A stretch of 37,619 nt of DNA. Source: Citricoccus sp. CH26A. Lineage in GTDB: Bacteria > Actinomycetota > Actinomycetes > Actinomycetales > Micrococcaceae. Position 1 is the stretch's first letter; every line of letters starts with the position of its first letter. The position numbers were made by a program, and so were the translations under genes. The stretch covers positions 1-37,619 of the forward strand of contig NZ_AFXQ01000027.1 of assembly GCF_000224415.1 (NCBI RefSeq), read 5' to 3'. This document shows, piece after piece, positions 28,756 to 35,978 of this stretch. Below the pieces are notes generated by a model. The model had not been told where the DNA came from, ran no database searches, and was given only the letters and a program-made list of their open reading frames with translations.

Positions 28756-29802
28756 ATGCACACGATCCAGGGAAAATTTCGAGCAAAGCTTAGCTCGCCA
28801 CCCATCCCATGGAGTATCACGGATGACTTCCTGCCGTCATTGCTACATCACTACACCACTGTCGACGGGCTGCGGGGCATCACCAAGAGCAACGCACTTT
28901 GGGCCTCTGACCCTAGGTATATGAACGATGCATCAGAGCTCACTTACGCGGCGTCACTCATTGATGGCATTGTCAAGGAGGCTTACCAAAGCTTGGATGA
29001 CGACCGTATCCATCGTCTAGTGCCATATCATTCCGGCATCGCCAATGGGTTCGGGCAAGGGGCTCGTCCATTCATCGCATGTCTGTGCGAAAAGGGTGAC
29101 CTACTTTCACAATGGCGTGGGTACGGCGTGGATACGGCACCGGTTTCCTTGGGAATGAGTTTACTTCAGATGAACTACCCTGATGGATTACCTCCCCGAA
29201 CCATTCTCCGCAAAGTCATCTATAGCAGGGATCAGCAACACAGATCGGTCAAATGGATCACTGAATCATGGTTCCAGATTATTGCGTCGGTGTTAGACCG
29301 AACGAAGGGTGCTTCAATCGGCGAGTGGTTCCGCCCCCTGGCAATTCAGGAACTTCAGCAAGCCTTGGCCGTGCATCATTTGTGTTTCAAGCATCCCTCG
29401 TTTGAGGAAGAACAAGAGTGGCGACTGATCAGGGTGGTAGACGTAGAGGAAGATTCCCGTCTACGCGATGGTCGTCGGCAAGAAGTGGAGGGAGTCGCTC
29501 AGAAGCGGACCGATAAGGCCGGAAGTGAGACGCCTGAACCTGCAACCGATGGTAGCGGTGCCCCGAACGACATTGTTGACGTTCGTTTTCGCCAGTCATC
29601 ACTTGGCCTTGTTCCGTACGTGGAGATCCCGCTATTAGATACGGAAGGTAATTTCGACGGACGACTTCCATTGTGGCAAGTAATCCAAGGTCCTACGTCG
29701 CATCCGGAACTTGCGCTGGACTCGCTACGGATGTATCTGAATTCCTGTGGATACGGAGAACCTACAGAAGTACTGCCTTCCGACATACCTCTGCGGTGGT
29801 AG
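28756..29802 (+). CDS. DUF2971 domain-containing protein
   Basis: A soluble protein of about 349 residues showing the DUF2971 pattern: LHHYTTVDGLRGI (29-42), LWASDPRYMNDASE (48-61), CEKGDLLSQWRGYG (111-124) and FEEEQEWRLI (216-225). The molecular function of the family is not established. Its members occur often in defence and mobile-element contexts. The HYTT start and late conserved EEEQEW glutamate could suggest an ADP-ribosyltransferase-like fold, which is my inference only. ATG 28756 follows GAGGGG at close spacing; GTG 28687 and TTG 28651 are possible longer starts. The stop lies 5 bp from the converging gene at 29808. Confidence 0.75.
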   Translation: MHTIQGKFRAKLSSPPIPWSITDDFLPSLLHHYTTVDGLRGITKSNALWASDPRYMNDASELTYAASLIDGIVKEAYQSLDDDRIHRLVPYHSGIANGFGQGARPFIACLCEKGDLLSQWRGYGVDTAPVSLGMSLLQMNYPDGLPPRTILRKVIYSRDQQHRSVKWITESWFQIIASVLDRTKGASIGEWFRPLAIQELQQALAVHHLCFKHPSFEEEQEWRLIRVVDVEEDSRLRDGRRQEVEGVAQKRTDKAGSETPEPATDGSGAPNDIVDVRFRQSSLGLVPYVEIPLLDTEGNFDGRLPLWQVIQGPTSHPELALDSLRMYLNSCGYGEPTEVLPSDIPLRW

Positions 29803-29807
29803 CTCAG

Positions 29808-30065
29808 CTACCCATGCCCCTTGGTCGCCGCATTTGACGGCTTGGGTGTGATACCCATGGCGCCAGTCGTCGACTCACTGGTTCTTGCCATCTGTCGACG
29901 GCGAGCAATCAGCGACAACCGCTGAAGTGCAGTTGAGGTGAGGTGCGGTCTAAATGCCTTGGTGGATGGAGAATCAGAATTGGACGAACCAGAGGGGACG
30001 CATACTTGCTGAACCAGAGGACGTAGTGCTTCCTCTTTGGTCCGCTCCCCAATCATCCCGACCAC
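29808..30065 (-). CDS. Hypothetical small protein (85 aa)
   Basis: I do not recognise this product. It is basic and largely polar, with a helical-looking start (MVGMIGERTKEEALRPLVQQ) and no membrane segment. Support comes from a strong Shine-Dalgarno (AAGGAGAAGGAG, about 4 nt before the GTG at 30065), its position 47 bp downstream of the 214-residue gene on the same strand, and a stop only 5 bp from the stop of the converging DUF2971 gene. An ATG three codons in is an alternative start. It could also be a chance frame. Confidence 0.45.
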   Translation of the reverse strand: MVGMIGERTKEEALRPLVQQVCVPSGSSNSDSPSTKAFRPHLTSTALQRLSLIARRRQMARTSESTTGAMGITPKPSNAATKGHG

Positions 30066-30112
30066 ACCACTCCTTCTCCTTGGCCAGTCGTCTCAAGTAC
30101 ACTCGCAGCCGA

Positions 30113-30757
30113 TCAAACCTTCTCGTGCCAGTCGGGTACAAATGGTTCTATCAAATGGCCCAAGTTGTAGCGGACGAGAAAGTTACCTACCGCCTGCTGG
30201 TACAGCCAGCTGATGTCCCACATAGCTAAAGCTAGGTTTCCGGTGGTAACCGTCGATTCACTGGGAGCGAGTACACCGGAGGCTTCAACGTGCCAGAGCT
30301 GCCCGTGCACGACGGCGCTGTATAGACGCCACCACGACGTCGTCCGCAAGCGGATGAGGTTAAGGTCGTACTGAGGGCAGTCAAGCTTTCCGCACTCGCA
30401 GTTTCCCTGAGCTACCAGACAATCTAGGCAGTCCTTGAGCATCTTCGATTCTGAGGCAACGCGGGGGCGCTTGGGCCGCGGGCCTACCTCCTCCCCCAGC
30501 AGGCTCCTCTGCTCCCAGAGGGCGTCCTCGTATTCCCACCGGTCCTTCGCGAACAGCTTCACGGCCCTCGCATTCCTCTCTTCACGGTTCTCAGGGTGAA
30601 GGACATATAGCGCCTTGAAGGAATAGAGCAATGCACCCCGGAGGAGTTGCTCGATAGGGACTGGCCCCATCGGATGGGGAACTAGTTCGGCTACCGCCTG
30701 GAGAGACCGCGTCGCCGAATGAAGGAACTGATTGACTTGAAGGGTGTAAATATTCAC
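30113..30757 (-). CDS. Hypothetical protein with Cys cluster (214 aa)
   Basis: No family was recognised. The protein is mainly helical. It has a cysteine cluster C110-x2-C113-x6-C120-x-C122-x4-C127, which may bind zinc, followed by a WWRLYSAVVHGQLWHV segment with a conserved-looking Arg...His pattern like that seen in some all-helical HEPN- or AbiV-like proteins. That likeness is weak and is not a function call. It starts with GTG at 30757, overlapping the TGA of the upstream 56-residue gene (GTGA), which is strong evidence for coupled translation. It lies inside the defence part of the element. Confidence 0.68.
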   Translation of the reverse strand: MNIYTLQVNQFLHSATRSLQAVAELVPHPMGPVPIEQLLRGALLYSFKALYVLHPENREERNARAVKLFAKDRWEYEDALWEQRSLLGEEVGPRPKRPRVASESKMLKDCLDCLVAQGNCECGKLDCPQYDLNLIRLRTTSWWRLYSAVVHGQLWHVEASGVLAPSESTVTTGNLALAMWDISWLYQQAVGNFLVRYNLGHLIEPFVPDWHEKV

Positions 30758-30924
30758 CCCCGGTCATCAAGCAAGGTGCCCGCCCGGTCGAGGAAGGCTT
30801 CACCGGAAGATTGCCAGACGTCCTGCAATTTCGAGATATGGCTTTTACCCCAAGCGATGCGCCCGAGAGCGTTGAACATGTAGAACTCATATTCGGAATC
30901 CGTCTGCTCATTGTTCGAGTTCAC
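30754..30924 (-). CDS. Hypothetical small protein (56 aa)
   Basis: An unrecognised acidic, polar small protein (starts with NSNNEQTDSEYEFYMFNALG). The frame is open from TTG 30948, but GTG 30924 has AAAGGTGG upstream and is preferred. Its stop overlaps the start of the 214-residue gene, so it is the first gene of a coupled pair. Its size and position would suit a partner, inhibitor or antitoxin of the larger protein, but this rests on layout only. Confidence 0.55.
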   Translation of the reverse strand: MNSNNEQTDSEYEFYMFNALGRIAWGKSHISKLQDVWQSSGEAFLDRAGTLLDDRG

Positions 30925-31338
30925 CGTGTCACCACCTTTTGGACTCAAAAGAGTGCCCCCTTGATGTGCCTAAAGTGTGGGAGCTTGTAGCCCAGCCCCC
31001 CGCCGGTTATGGATCTTGCCAGATCGGCTGGCGGTTCGCCTCAAACGAGATCCGGCCTGGAGCTGGTACATGTCCGGAAGCCGCTGGGCGCCATCTGGAG
31101 GGCCCATGAGGGTCCGTGGCCCCTGGAGTGCATCACAGTTCCAACAGAGCCTTAGATCCGCACAGGGAGGCTGCCGGCGGGCACTGGTGTATGCTCGGGC
31201 CGTGATCAACACCCCCATCCCCGAAGGGTTTACCGGAATGCATAGCCCACGTTTCTACTGAGGTTCAACCTCAATAGCTGTGTGGGCTTTGAATTAACGG
31301 TAAGGGCATGTCTGTGCCCGATGATCAAAGGAGATTCA
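30925..31338. promoter_or_regulatory. Divergent intergenic region with structured leader before the coiled-coil gene
   Basis: About 410 bp without a firm gene. On the plus strand TATGCT (31190-31195) is followed by 6 nt and GTG 31202, which opens a 19-codon frame ending at 31261. The stop TGA forms the first bases of a perfect dyad TGAGGTT-C-AACCTCA (31259-31273). A small hairpin GGGCA-N6-TGCCC (31304-31308 with 31315-31319) then precedes the Shine-Dalgarno AAGGAG and GTG 31339. Longer frames at 30977-31261 (plus) and 30970-31218 (minus) overlap each other and were not accepted as genes. Confidence 0.45.
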
Positions 31339-32037
31339 GTGATTGAATCCACTACGCCCAAGCTGTCCGAAATCACGCCTGAGGAGACGCCCGAGCTGAT
31401 CGCCGCCCGAGAGGAGCTGGCCCAGGCTGCGGAGCAACGGGACCAGGCCGAGGCTGTGCTGGAGCAGAGGCGCACAGAGCTGAACACTCAGGCCGCCAAG
31501 GTGAACGCTCTGCGGCAGGCCGTCCAGGCCGGGGACACCGAGGCCGCCATCGTGGAGCCGGGCGAGTACCGGGAGCATCAGGCCATGGCCCAGCAGGTCT
31601 CCGACCTCCAGCGTGCGGTCACCGCACGGCGCCGGGCTGTCCGCGTGGCGCAGTCCCGGCTGACCGTGGCCATGGCAGTGGCCGGCATCGGGGGCATTGC
31701 GAACGATGATGAGCAGGCCCGGATCGCAGCCGAGCTGTCCCATGCCGTGAAGCTAATCCTCCGTCCCGTGCTGCAGCGGATCCAGGAATCGGACCGGAAC
31801 ATCTACGCCACCATGGAGCGGGTCAAGGGCCACGTGCGGGAGGTCCCCGGCCTGTCCATGATCGGACTGTCGGACCGTCCCAGCGGATTCGCCTACCGGG
31901 ATCAGGTCTTCAACCCCCACGGGGAGACGCGGCTGAAGGGCCTGTTTGATCGGGCTTGGTCCAACGCCCAGGCGGAGCTGATCCAGGAACGGAAGCAAGC
32001 TCAAGAGCAGGCACGGGAGCAGGCCCAGCAGGGCTGA
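31339..32037 (+). CDS. Hypothetical coiled-coil protein
   Basis: A 232-residue protein without a recognised family. About residues 15-115 form a long predicted coiled coil rich in Ala, Glu, Gln and Arg heptads. A middle region with AVAGIGGIANDD and an Arg/Lys-containing RPVLQRIQESDRNIYATM stretch follows. The C-terminus is a Gln/Glu/Ala-rich helix (QERKQAQEQAREQAQ). The start is GTG 31339, with AAGGAG 5 nt upstream; the frame opens earlier at 31282. GC content is higher than in the ham genes. A role in DNA packaging or regulation cannot be told from sequence. Confidence 0.8.
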   Translation: MIESTTPKLSEITPEETPELIAAREELAQAAEQRDQAEAVLEQRRTELNTQAAKVNALRQAVQAGDTEAAIVEPGEYREHQAMAQQVSDLQRAVTARRRAVRVAQSRLTVAMAVAGIGGIANDDEQARIAAELSHAVKLILRPVLQRIQESDRNIYATMERVKGHVREVPGLSMIGLSDRPSGFAYRDQVFNPHGETRLKGLFDRAWSNAQAELIQERKQAQEQAREQAQQG

Positions 32038-32201
32038 CCCATCCCCGGGGCATTAGGGCCTTGGGAAGTCTGGGGGACTCCGCTAGGGCTCCGTCCCGGG
32101 CACGCACCCCCTCGTTCCTTCGGGGAAAGAGTCCACGGGTCTAGGCCAGGCGGCGCCCTGCCCGTTCCCAGCCATTGTGCGGGGAATCGACAGACGTCCG
32201 C

Positions 32202-32229
32202 TTGGCCGGACCCGGGACCTTGGTACATT
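32202..32229 (+). promoter_or_regulatory. Candidate promoter for the HNH gene
   Basis: TTGGCC (32202-32207) and TACATT (32224-32229) are spaced by 16 bp, 26 bp before the ATG of the HNH-like gene. Both hexamers are moderate matches to sigma-A boxes. Confidence 0.35.
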
Positions 32230-32255
32230 TTCGAGCCGGTCCAGGAGGCCAGGTC

Positions 32256-33257
32256 ATGAAGTCTCTGGGCATGTGCACGGCGGTCCGCAAGGCCGGTCCG
32301 TGCGATCGTCCGGCCACTCGCCGCAGGGTGCTGCATTTCCATCGGGAGCCGGTCTGCGGGACGTGCTATCGACGGATCTACCGGCAGAACACGGTGGAGT
32401 GTTCGGCGTCAGGATGCACGGTCCGGCTCTACCCCCGGTCCAACAAGGGCAGGACCGTGCCGGCGCCATGGTGCCGGGACGACGAGCACCGGGCGCTGTC
32501 GGTGGAGGTGCTGGGAGAGTCTGGCCGGGAAGAGGTCAAGCGGGAGTTCGTCGCCAGGATCGAACCCGACTGGGAGACCGGTTGCTGGAAGTGGGTTGGC
32601 AAGATCCAGGGAGGATACGGCCGGTACCGGTCCACGCCGAAGCTCACCGGGGAGTGGGTGGCCCATCGTATGGGCTACCACTTGTTCGAGGAAGGCCATG
32701 AGATTGGTCAGGAGCTGGATCACCGGCATGGCAGTGCCTACGGGGCGGGACCACTGTGCGTCTCTCCGTTGCACCTCCAGCCGGTCACCCAGGAACGGAA
32801 CATCGAGCTGCGGGACCTGCGACGTGCAGACCCATTGGGCTACTGGTACCGGCCGGAGGAGTCCGGGGAGATTCGCCTGTCGTTGATGGTGTTCGCTGGG
32901 TTGAACGGCCTGCCGTTGAAGACTCCCGAGCTGGACTACTCGGCCTCGTGGGACCCCAACAGGAAGCAACCGGCAGGAACCGAATCCGGGGTGCCGGCAC
33001 CCATCGTTCCCGAGGCACCCGCCGGGGTCGCGCCGGCCGAGCCGCCCGAGGTGGACCGGGCCGGGTTGCGGATGTCTGCCCGCATCTTCGAGGAGCTGAA
33101 GCTGTCCCCGCTGGAGGCGCGGGTTTTGCGGGTCTGGTTTCGCTGGCCCGTCTGGAACCGACGCTTCATGCGGGGGTGGGGGCAGGGCGTGCTGCTGGAA
33201 CCGGAGGATCGGCAGGTGGGTATTTCCTCTGGTCAGCAAAGGAACGGCGGGCTTTAA
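32256..33257 (+). CDS. HNH endonuclease-like protein with Cys-rich N-terminus
   Basis: A 333-residue protein. The N-terminal part has cysteines C7, C16, C34, C37, C49, C54 and C73 that could form zinc ribbons. An HNH_3-type core follows: GCWKWVGKIQGGYGRY (109-124), VAHRMGYHLFEEG, ELDHRHG (D155, H156) and CVSPLHLQPVTQERN (C168, H173, N182). This matches phage-type HNH nucleases with the ELDH...CVNPxHLxPVTxxEN pattern. The C-terminal third is Pro/Ala-rich, then basic and helical. The ATG at 32256 has AGGAGG 7 nt upstream. Such genes are common on phages and integrative elements, where they may nick DNA or aid packaging; the exact role is open. Confidence 0.82.
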   Translation: MKSLGMCTAVRKAGPCDRPATRRRVLHFHREPVCGTCYRRIYRQNTVECSASGCTVRLYPRSNKGRTVPAPWCRDDEHRALSVEVLGESGREEVKREFVARIEPDWETGCWKWVGKIQGGYGRYRSTPKLTGEWVAHRMGYHLFEEGHEIGQELDHRHGSAYGAGPLCVSPLHLQPVTQERNIELRDLRRADPLGYWYRPEESGEIRLSLMVFAGLNGLPLKTPELDYSASWDPNRKQPAGTESGVPAPIVPEAPAGVAPAEPPEVDRAGLRMSARIFEELKLSPLEARVLRVWFRWPVWNRRFMRGWGQGVLLEPEDRQVGISSGQQRNGGL

Positions 33258-33622
33258 AACCCGTGCCCGACCAAGGTCGTATCCACGTGCGGTAGTGACC
33301 GATGGGCGCCAAGGGGTATCCCCCACCCTTGCTTGTCGCCGCCGACTCTGCAGGGCGGTCTGGCCGCACGAGCTGGAGGACTACGAGGACTGCGTATGCC
33401 GGATCGAGAGTGCATGGAACCAAAAGAATCCCCCGAAACTACCCGAGGACCCACTCCGCGAACGGCAGCAAAAGATCTGGGCCGCCATCGTCATCATTAT
33501 GGTGAAGAGGAGCGCCCACGGAGCCGCCGACCAGAGTTACATGTTCAAGTCAAGGCTCACGGCGAAGGGCGGTCATCAGCCCTTGGTGTACACGAAGGGG
33601 TCCCTACTTGTACACTGGGTGG
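33258..33622. other. Gap between the HNH gene and the resolvase gene
   Basis: No firm gene here. A plus-strand frame from GTG 33295 to 33690 has a protein-like middle (HELEDYEDCVCRIESAWNQ) but overlaps the resolvase start by 68 bp and lacks a ribosome binding site; it may be a gene remnant. Near the right end are two copies of KTGTACAC (33586-33593 and 33608-33615), centres 22 bp apart, just before the resolvase ATG. Confidence 0.35.
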
Positions 33623-34312
33623 ATGACAACCCCTCACACCGCTCCCGGCCAGCCGCTCCGCGTGCTGGGGTACGTTCGCGTCTCTACTGACAAGCAGGAC
33701 ATAGGCCCGGAGGTCCAAGTGGCTGCCCTCCAGGCTGAAGCAGAGCGCCACGGCTGGGGGTTGGAAATACGCAGGGAGGATGCCGCCAGTGCAAAGTCTC
33801 TGGAGGGGCGTCCCGTGTTGGCTCAAGTGTTGGCCGACCTCAAAGCACGTCGGGCCGATGCGCTGGCCGTGTCCAAGCTGGACCGGCTGAGCCGCGACGT
33901 GGCCGACTTCGCTGGGATCATGAAGCTGGGCCAGCGGCAGGGCTGGGCCGTCGTAGCACTAGACCTAAACGTGGACACCACTACCCCCACCGGCGCGGCC
34001 ATGGCTCAAGTGACCATGACGTTCGCTGAGCTGGAGCGTAAGAGGATCGGCGAGCGCACCCGCGATGGCATGGCCAAGATCAAAGAACAGACGGGAAAGC
34101 ACATGGGGCGGAAGGCGGAACTTCCCCTAGAGACGGCTCTTTACGTCAACGAGTTGAAAAAGCAGGGCCTATCCCTGCGGAAGATCGCGGACCGGCTCAC
34201 CGTCGAGAATGTGGCCACCGCCAGCGGAGGTAAGTGGCACGCTTCAACCGTGAAGGCCGTGCTGGAATCGGTCACCCTGGCTCGCGCACTTCGGAAGCTG
34301 GAGGAGCCCTGA
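33623..34312 (+). CDS. Resolvase/invertase-type serine recombinase
   Basis: A 229-residue small serine recombinase. The catalytic domain occupies about residues 12-155, with GYVRVSTDKQ carrying the nucleophile S21, and SKLDRLSRDVADF supplying the conserved arginines. A C-terminal helix-turn-helix (LSLRKIADRLTVENVATASG, then W-x-x-STVKAVLE) should bind DNA. It is much shorter than the integrase next to it and lacks its zinc ribbon, so it belongs to the resolvase/invertase class. The ATG 33623 is chosen over TTG 33608. It may resolve dimers, invert a segment or regulate; no partner sites besides the KTGTACAC repeats upstream were found. Confidence 0.88.
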   Translation: MTTPHTAPGQPLRVLGYVRVSTDKQDIGPEVQVAALQAEAERHGWGLEIRREDAASAKSLEGRPVLAQVLADLKARRADALAVSKLDRLSRDVADFAGIMKLGQRQGWAVVALDLNVDTTTPTGAAMAQVTMTFAELERKRIGERTRDGMAKIKEQTGKHMGRKAELPLETALYVNELKKQGLSLRKIADRLTVENVATASGGKWHASTVKAVLESVTLARALRKLEEP

Positions 34313-34405
34313 CGACCACAGGATCGCTTCTAACGGCGCCTATTGCCGCCTACGGTCAGAAACCGCTCGACAAGGAATAAGGCTTTGAAATCGCGTCCTA
34401 GCACC

Positions 34406-35923
34406 TCACGTCCACACGGGGAGACCATTGGCGGCACCTGCCCCGTCTATGTCTTCACGCGAGAGCGGACCCGGCCCAATCGTGTTCGACTTCAGGACAA
34501 CCACCACCCTGTCCCCAAGGTCTGTTCGAGCGTTGCCCCACCCGGGCCAACAAACAACATTCATGTACTGACGGAGAAAGTCACGCTGCTCGTCGATAGG
34601 GAGTCCAGCGAACCGCTCGAACATCGCAGAGGACTCATCCACCGCCTCAACCTCGGGGGAAGAAGGGAGCACCGGGACAGCGGTGGATAGTTCGTTCAGC
34701 CTGTCCCGCTTCTCATTCATCTGAACTTCTAGCGCCGTCGAGGTCTTGGAAAGCACTCCCTCAGAGAGTCCTCCGTTCGCGTACATGCGAACGACTTCAT
34801 CGAGCCGAGCCGCGAGCGCCGCCAACTCCGATTCCAGGTTGGCTCGTTCAGTGACAACCTCTTCGCTCACCCGCATACGGTCTGCCTGGCGCTCGACGAA
34901 CGCGTACAACGCCGCTGCAACGCGGCGAACCAGCAGGTCAAGGCCATCTCTGATGATGGCCACATGCCCAGGCCCCTGAACCTTGCACCGATAGACCGGC
35001 ACCACCTTGCCCCGAGAACCTACAGACGAGGCATACAGCAGCGCGCCACACCAGCACTGTGCAATCCCCGAGAGAGGATGCTTCGGCTTATTGGTCGGTG
35101 CACGGCGCCGGGAGGGGTCGGACAGCACCGCCCGCACACCCCGCCATAGGTCGACCGACATAATCGCGGGCCAGGGCCCCGGCACACCTTCCAGCGCATG
35201 ACCTTGATGAACCGCAAACCCCGCATTGGCTGGCCGCTTCAAGACGTTCCGCACCGAGGTCTGCGTAAACGGTGCACTCCTACTGCCAGTCCACCCCTGG
35301 TCATTCCATCGGCGCATGACCACACCCACGGATACCCCCGCCAACACGTCACGCGCTGCTTGTTCCACAGCTTGCGCCTTCTCCTGGTCGACTACCCGTG
35401 ACACCTTTCCGTGCTCGTCGAACTCCACTTTCCAGCCGAAGGGAACCGGACCGCCGTGGTATCCGCCGGAACGTGCCAGCTGGGCGAACTTGTCTCGGAG
35501 CCGCTCAGCCTTCACATCGGATTCGAACTCGGAGAACTGAGCCATAACCCCGGCATTGAGGCGACCGGCTGAAGTCGAAAGATCAATTACTCCCCCGCCC
35601 TTCACGGCAATCGTGGAGATGCCCCGCTCACCGCCGCACGCGTCAACGTAAGTGGACAGATCAGCAACGCGACGGTACAGCCTGTCCACCTTGTAGACCA
35701 GAACCGTAGAGACCTCCCGCGCTCGCAGACGAGCCAGCATCTCCTCGTAGGCCGGACGCGGCTTCCCGGAAAATGCCGAAATGTCGTTGTCTGCAAAAAC
35801 TTCCACCACCATCAGGCCGTGTCGGTCGGCATAGTCCCGGCAGATCGCCTCCTGCCGCTGGATGCCCAGCTCGTCCCCGGAGCGGTCAGACGAGATGCGG
35901 GTATAGATGAATGCCGTGGTCAT
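34406..35923 (-). CDS. Large serine recombinase (site-specific integrase)
   Basis: A 505-residue large serine integrase. The N-terminal resolvase domain (1-145) has YTRISSD with S11 as likely nucleophile and YKVDRLYRRVADL arginines. The recombinase domain lies at about 155-265 (GGPVPFGWKVEF, NVLKRPANAGF). A zinc ribbon has C290, C292 and C313. A coiled coil at about 345-420 (ERANLESELAALAARLDEVV) is the type that controls integration versus excision. The ATG at 35923 is only 14 bp from the inverted-repeat arm of the right junction, typical for an integrase next to its att site. AGGA lies about 7 nt upstream. It converges with the small resolvase gene. No excision factor was recognised. Confidence 0.95.
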   Translation of the reverse strand: MTTAFIYTRISSDRSGDELGIQRQEAICRDYADRHGLMVVEVFADNDISAFSGKPRPAYEEMLARLRAREVSTVLVYKVDRLYRRVADLSTYVDACGGERGISTIAVKGGGVIDLSTSAGRLNAGVMAQFSEFESDVKAERLRDKFAQLARSGGYHGGPVPFGWKVEFDEHGKVSRVVDQEKAQAVEQAARDVLAGVSVGVVMRRWNDQGWTGSRSAPFTQTSVRNVLKRPANAGFAVHQGHALEGVPGPWPAIMSVDLWRGVRAVLSDPSRRRAPTNKPKHPLSGIAQCWCGALLYASSVGSRGKVVPVYRCKVQGPGHVAIIRDGLDLLVRRVAAALYAFVERQADRMRVSEEVVTERANLESELAALAARLDEVVRMYANGGLSEGVLSKTSTALEVQMNEKRDRLNELSTAVPVLPSSPEVEAVDESSAMFERFAGLPIDEQRDFLRQYMNVVCWPGWGNARTDLGDRVVVVLKSNTIGPGPLSREDIDGAGAANGLPVWT

Positions 35924-35937
35924 GACTAGATCCTACA

Positions 35938-35978
35938 GGGTTAGCGTGTGAAGAGTACTCGTCAACACCAACTTCTAT
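35938..35978 (+). other. attR: right junction of the element
   Basis: The element arm GGGTTAGCGTGTGA (35938-35951) is followed by 11 bp, CAAC (35963-35966), one mismatch to the left junction and CCAACTTC (35968-35975). PKD gene sequence continues from here. The centre of CAAC is 13 bp from the arm, the same distance as at the left end. Confidence 0.85.

Larger units (their letters stand above)
24008..35964. mobile_element. Integrative element of about 11.96 kb with Hachiman defence genes
   Basis: Its boundaries follow from the split PKD gene and from attL/attR-like sequences at both ends. The content is hamA-hamB, a DUF2971 gene, a three-gene minus-strand unit, a coiled-coil gene, an HNH-like gene, a resolvase-type recombinase and a large serine integrase next to the right end. 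No structural phage genes, terminase, relaxase or replication gene was recognised, so it is probably not an intact prophage or conjugative element. A phage satellite or integrase-mobilised island is likelier. The left 7 kb is visibly lower in GC than the chromosome; the right 3 kb is closer to it, suggesting a composite origin. Confidence 0.9.

Noticed and set aside
28373-28786. Minus-strand 137-codon frame across the hamB-DUF2971 gap
   Set aside because: It overlaps both the hamB 3' end and the DUF2971 5' region, and has no ribosome site or family resemblance.
29954-30229. Plus-strand 91-codon frame
   Set aside because: It lies opposite the 3' end of the 214-residue gene and the 85-residue gene, which have better start signals and coupling.
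33295-33690. 131-codon frame before the resolvase
   Set aside because: It overlaps the resolvase start by 68 bp, has no ribosome site and no recognised family; kept only as a possible remnant.
24008-35964. Element as an intact prophage or conjugative element
   Set aside because: No capsid, portal, terminase, tail, lysis, relaxase or type IV secretion gene was recognised; the HNH-like gene alone is not enough.
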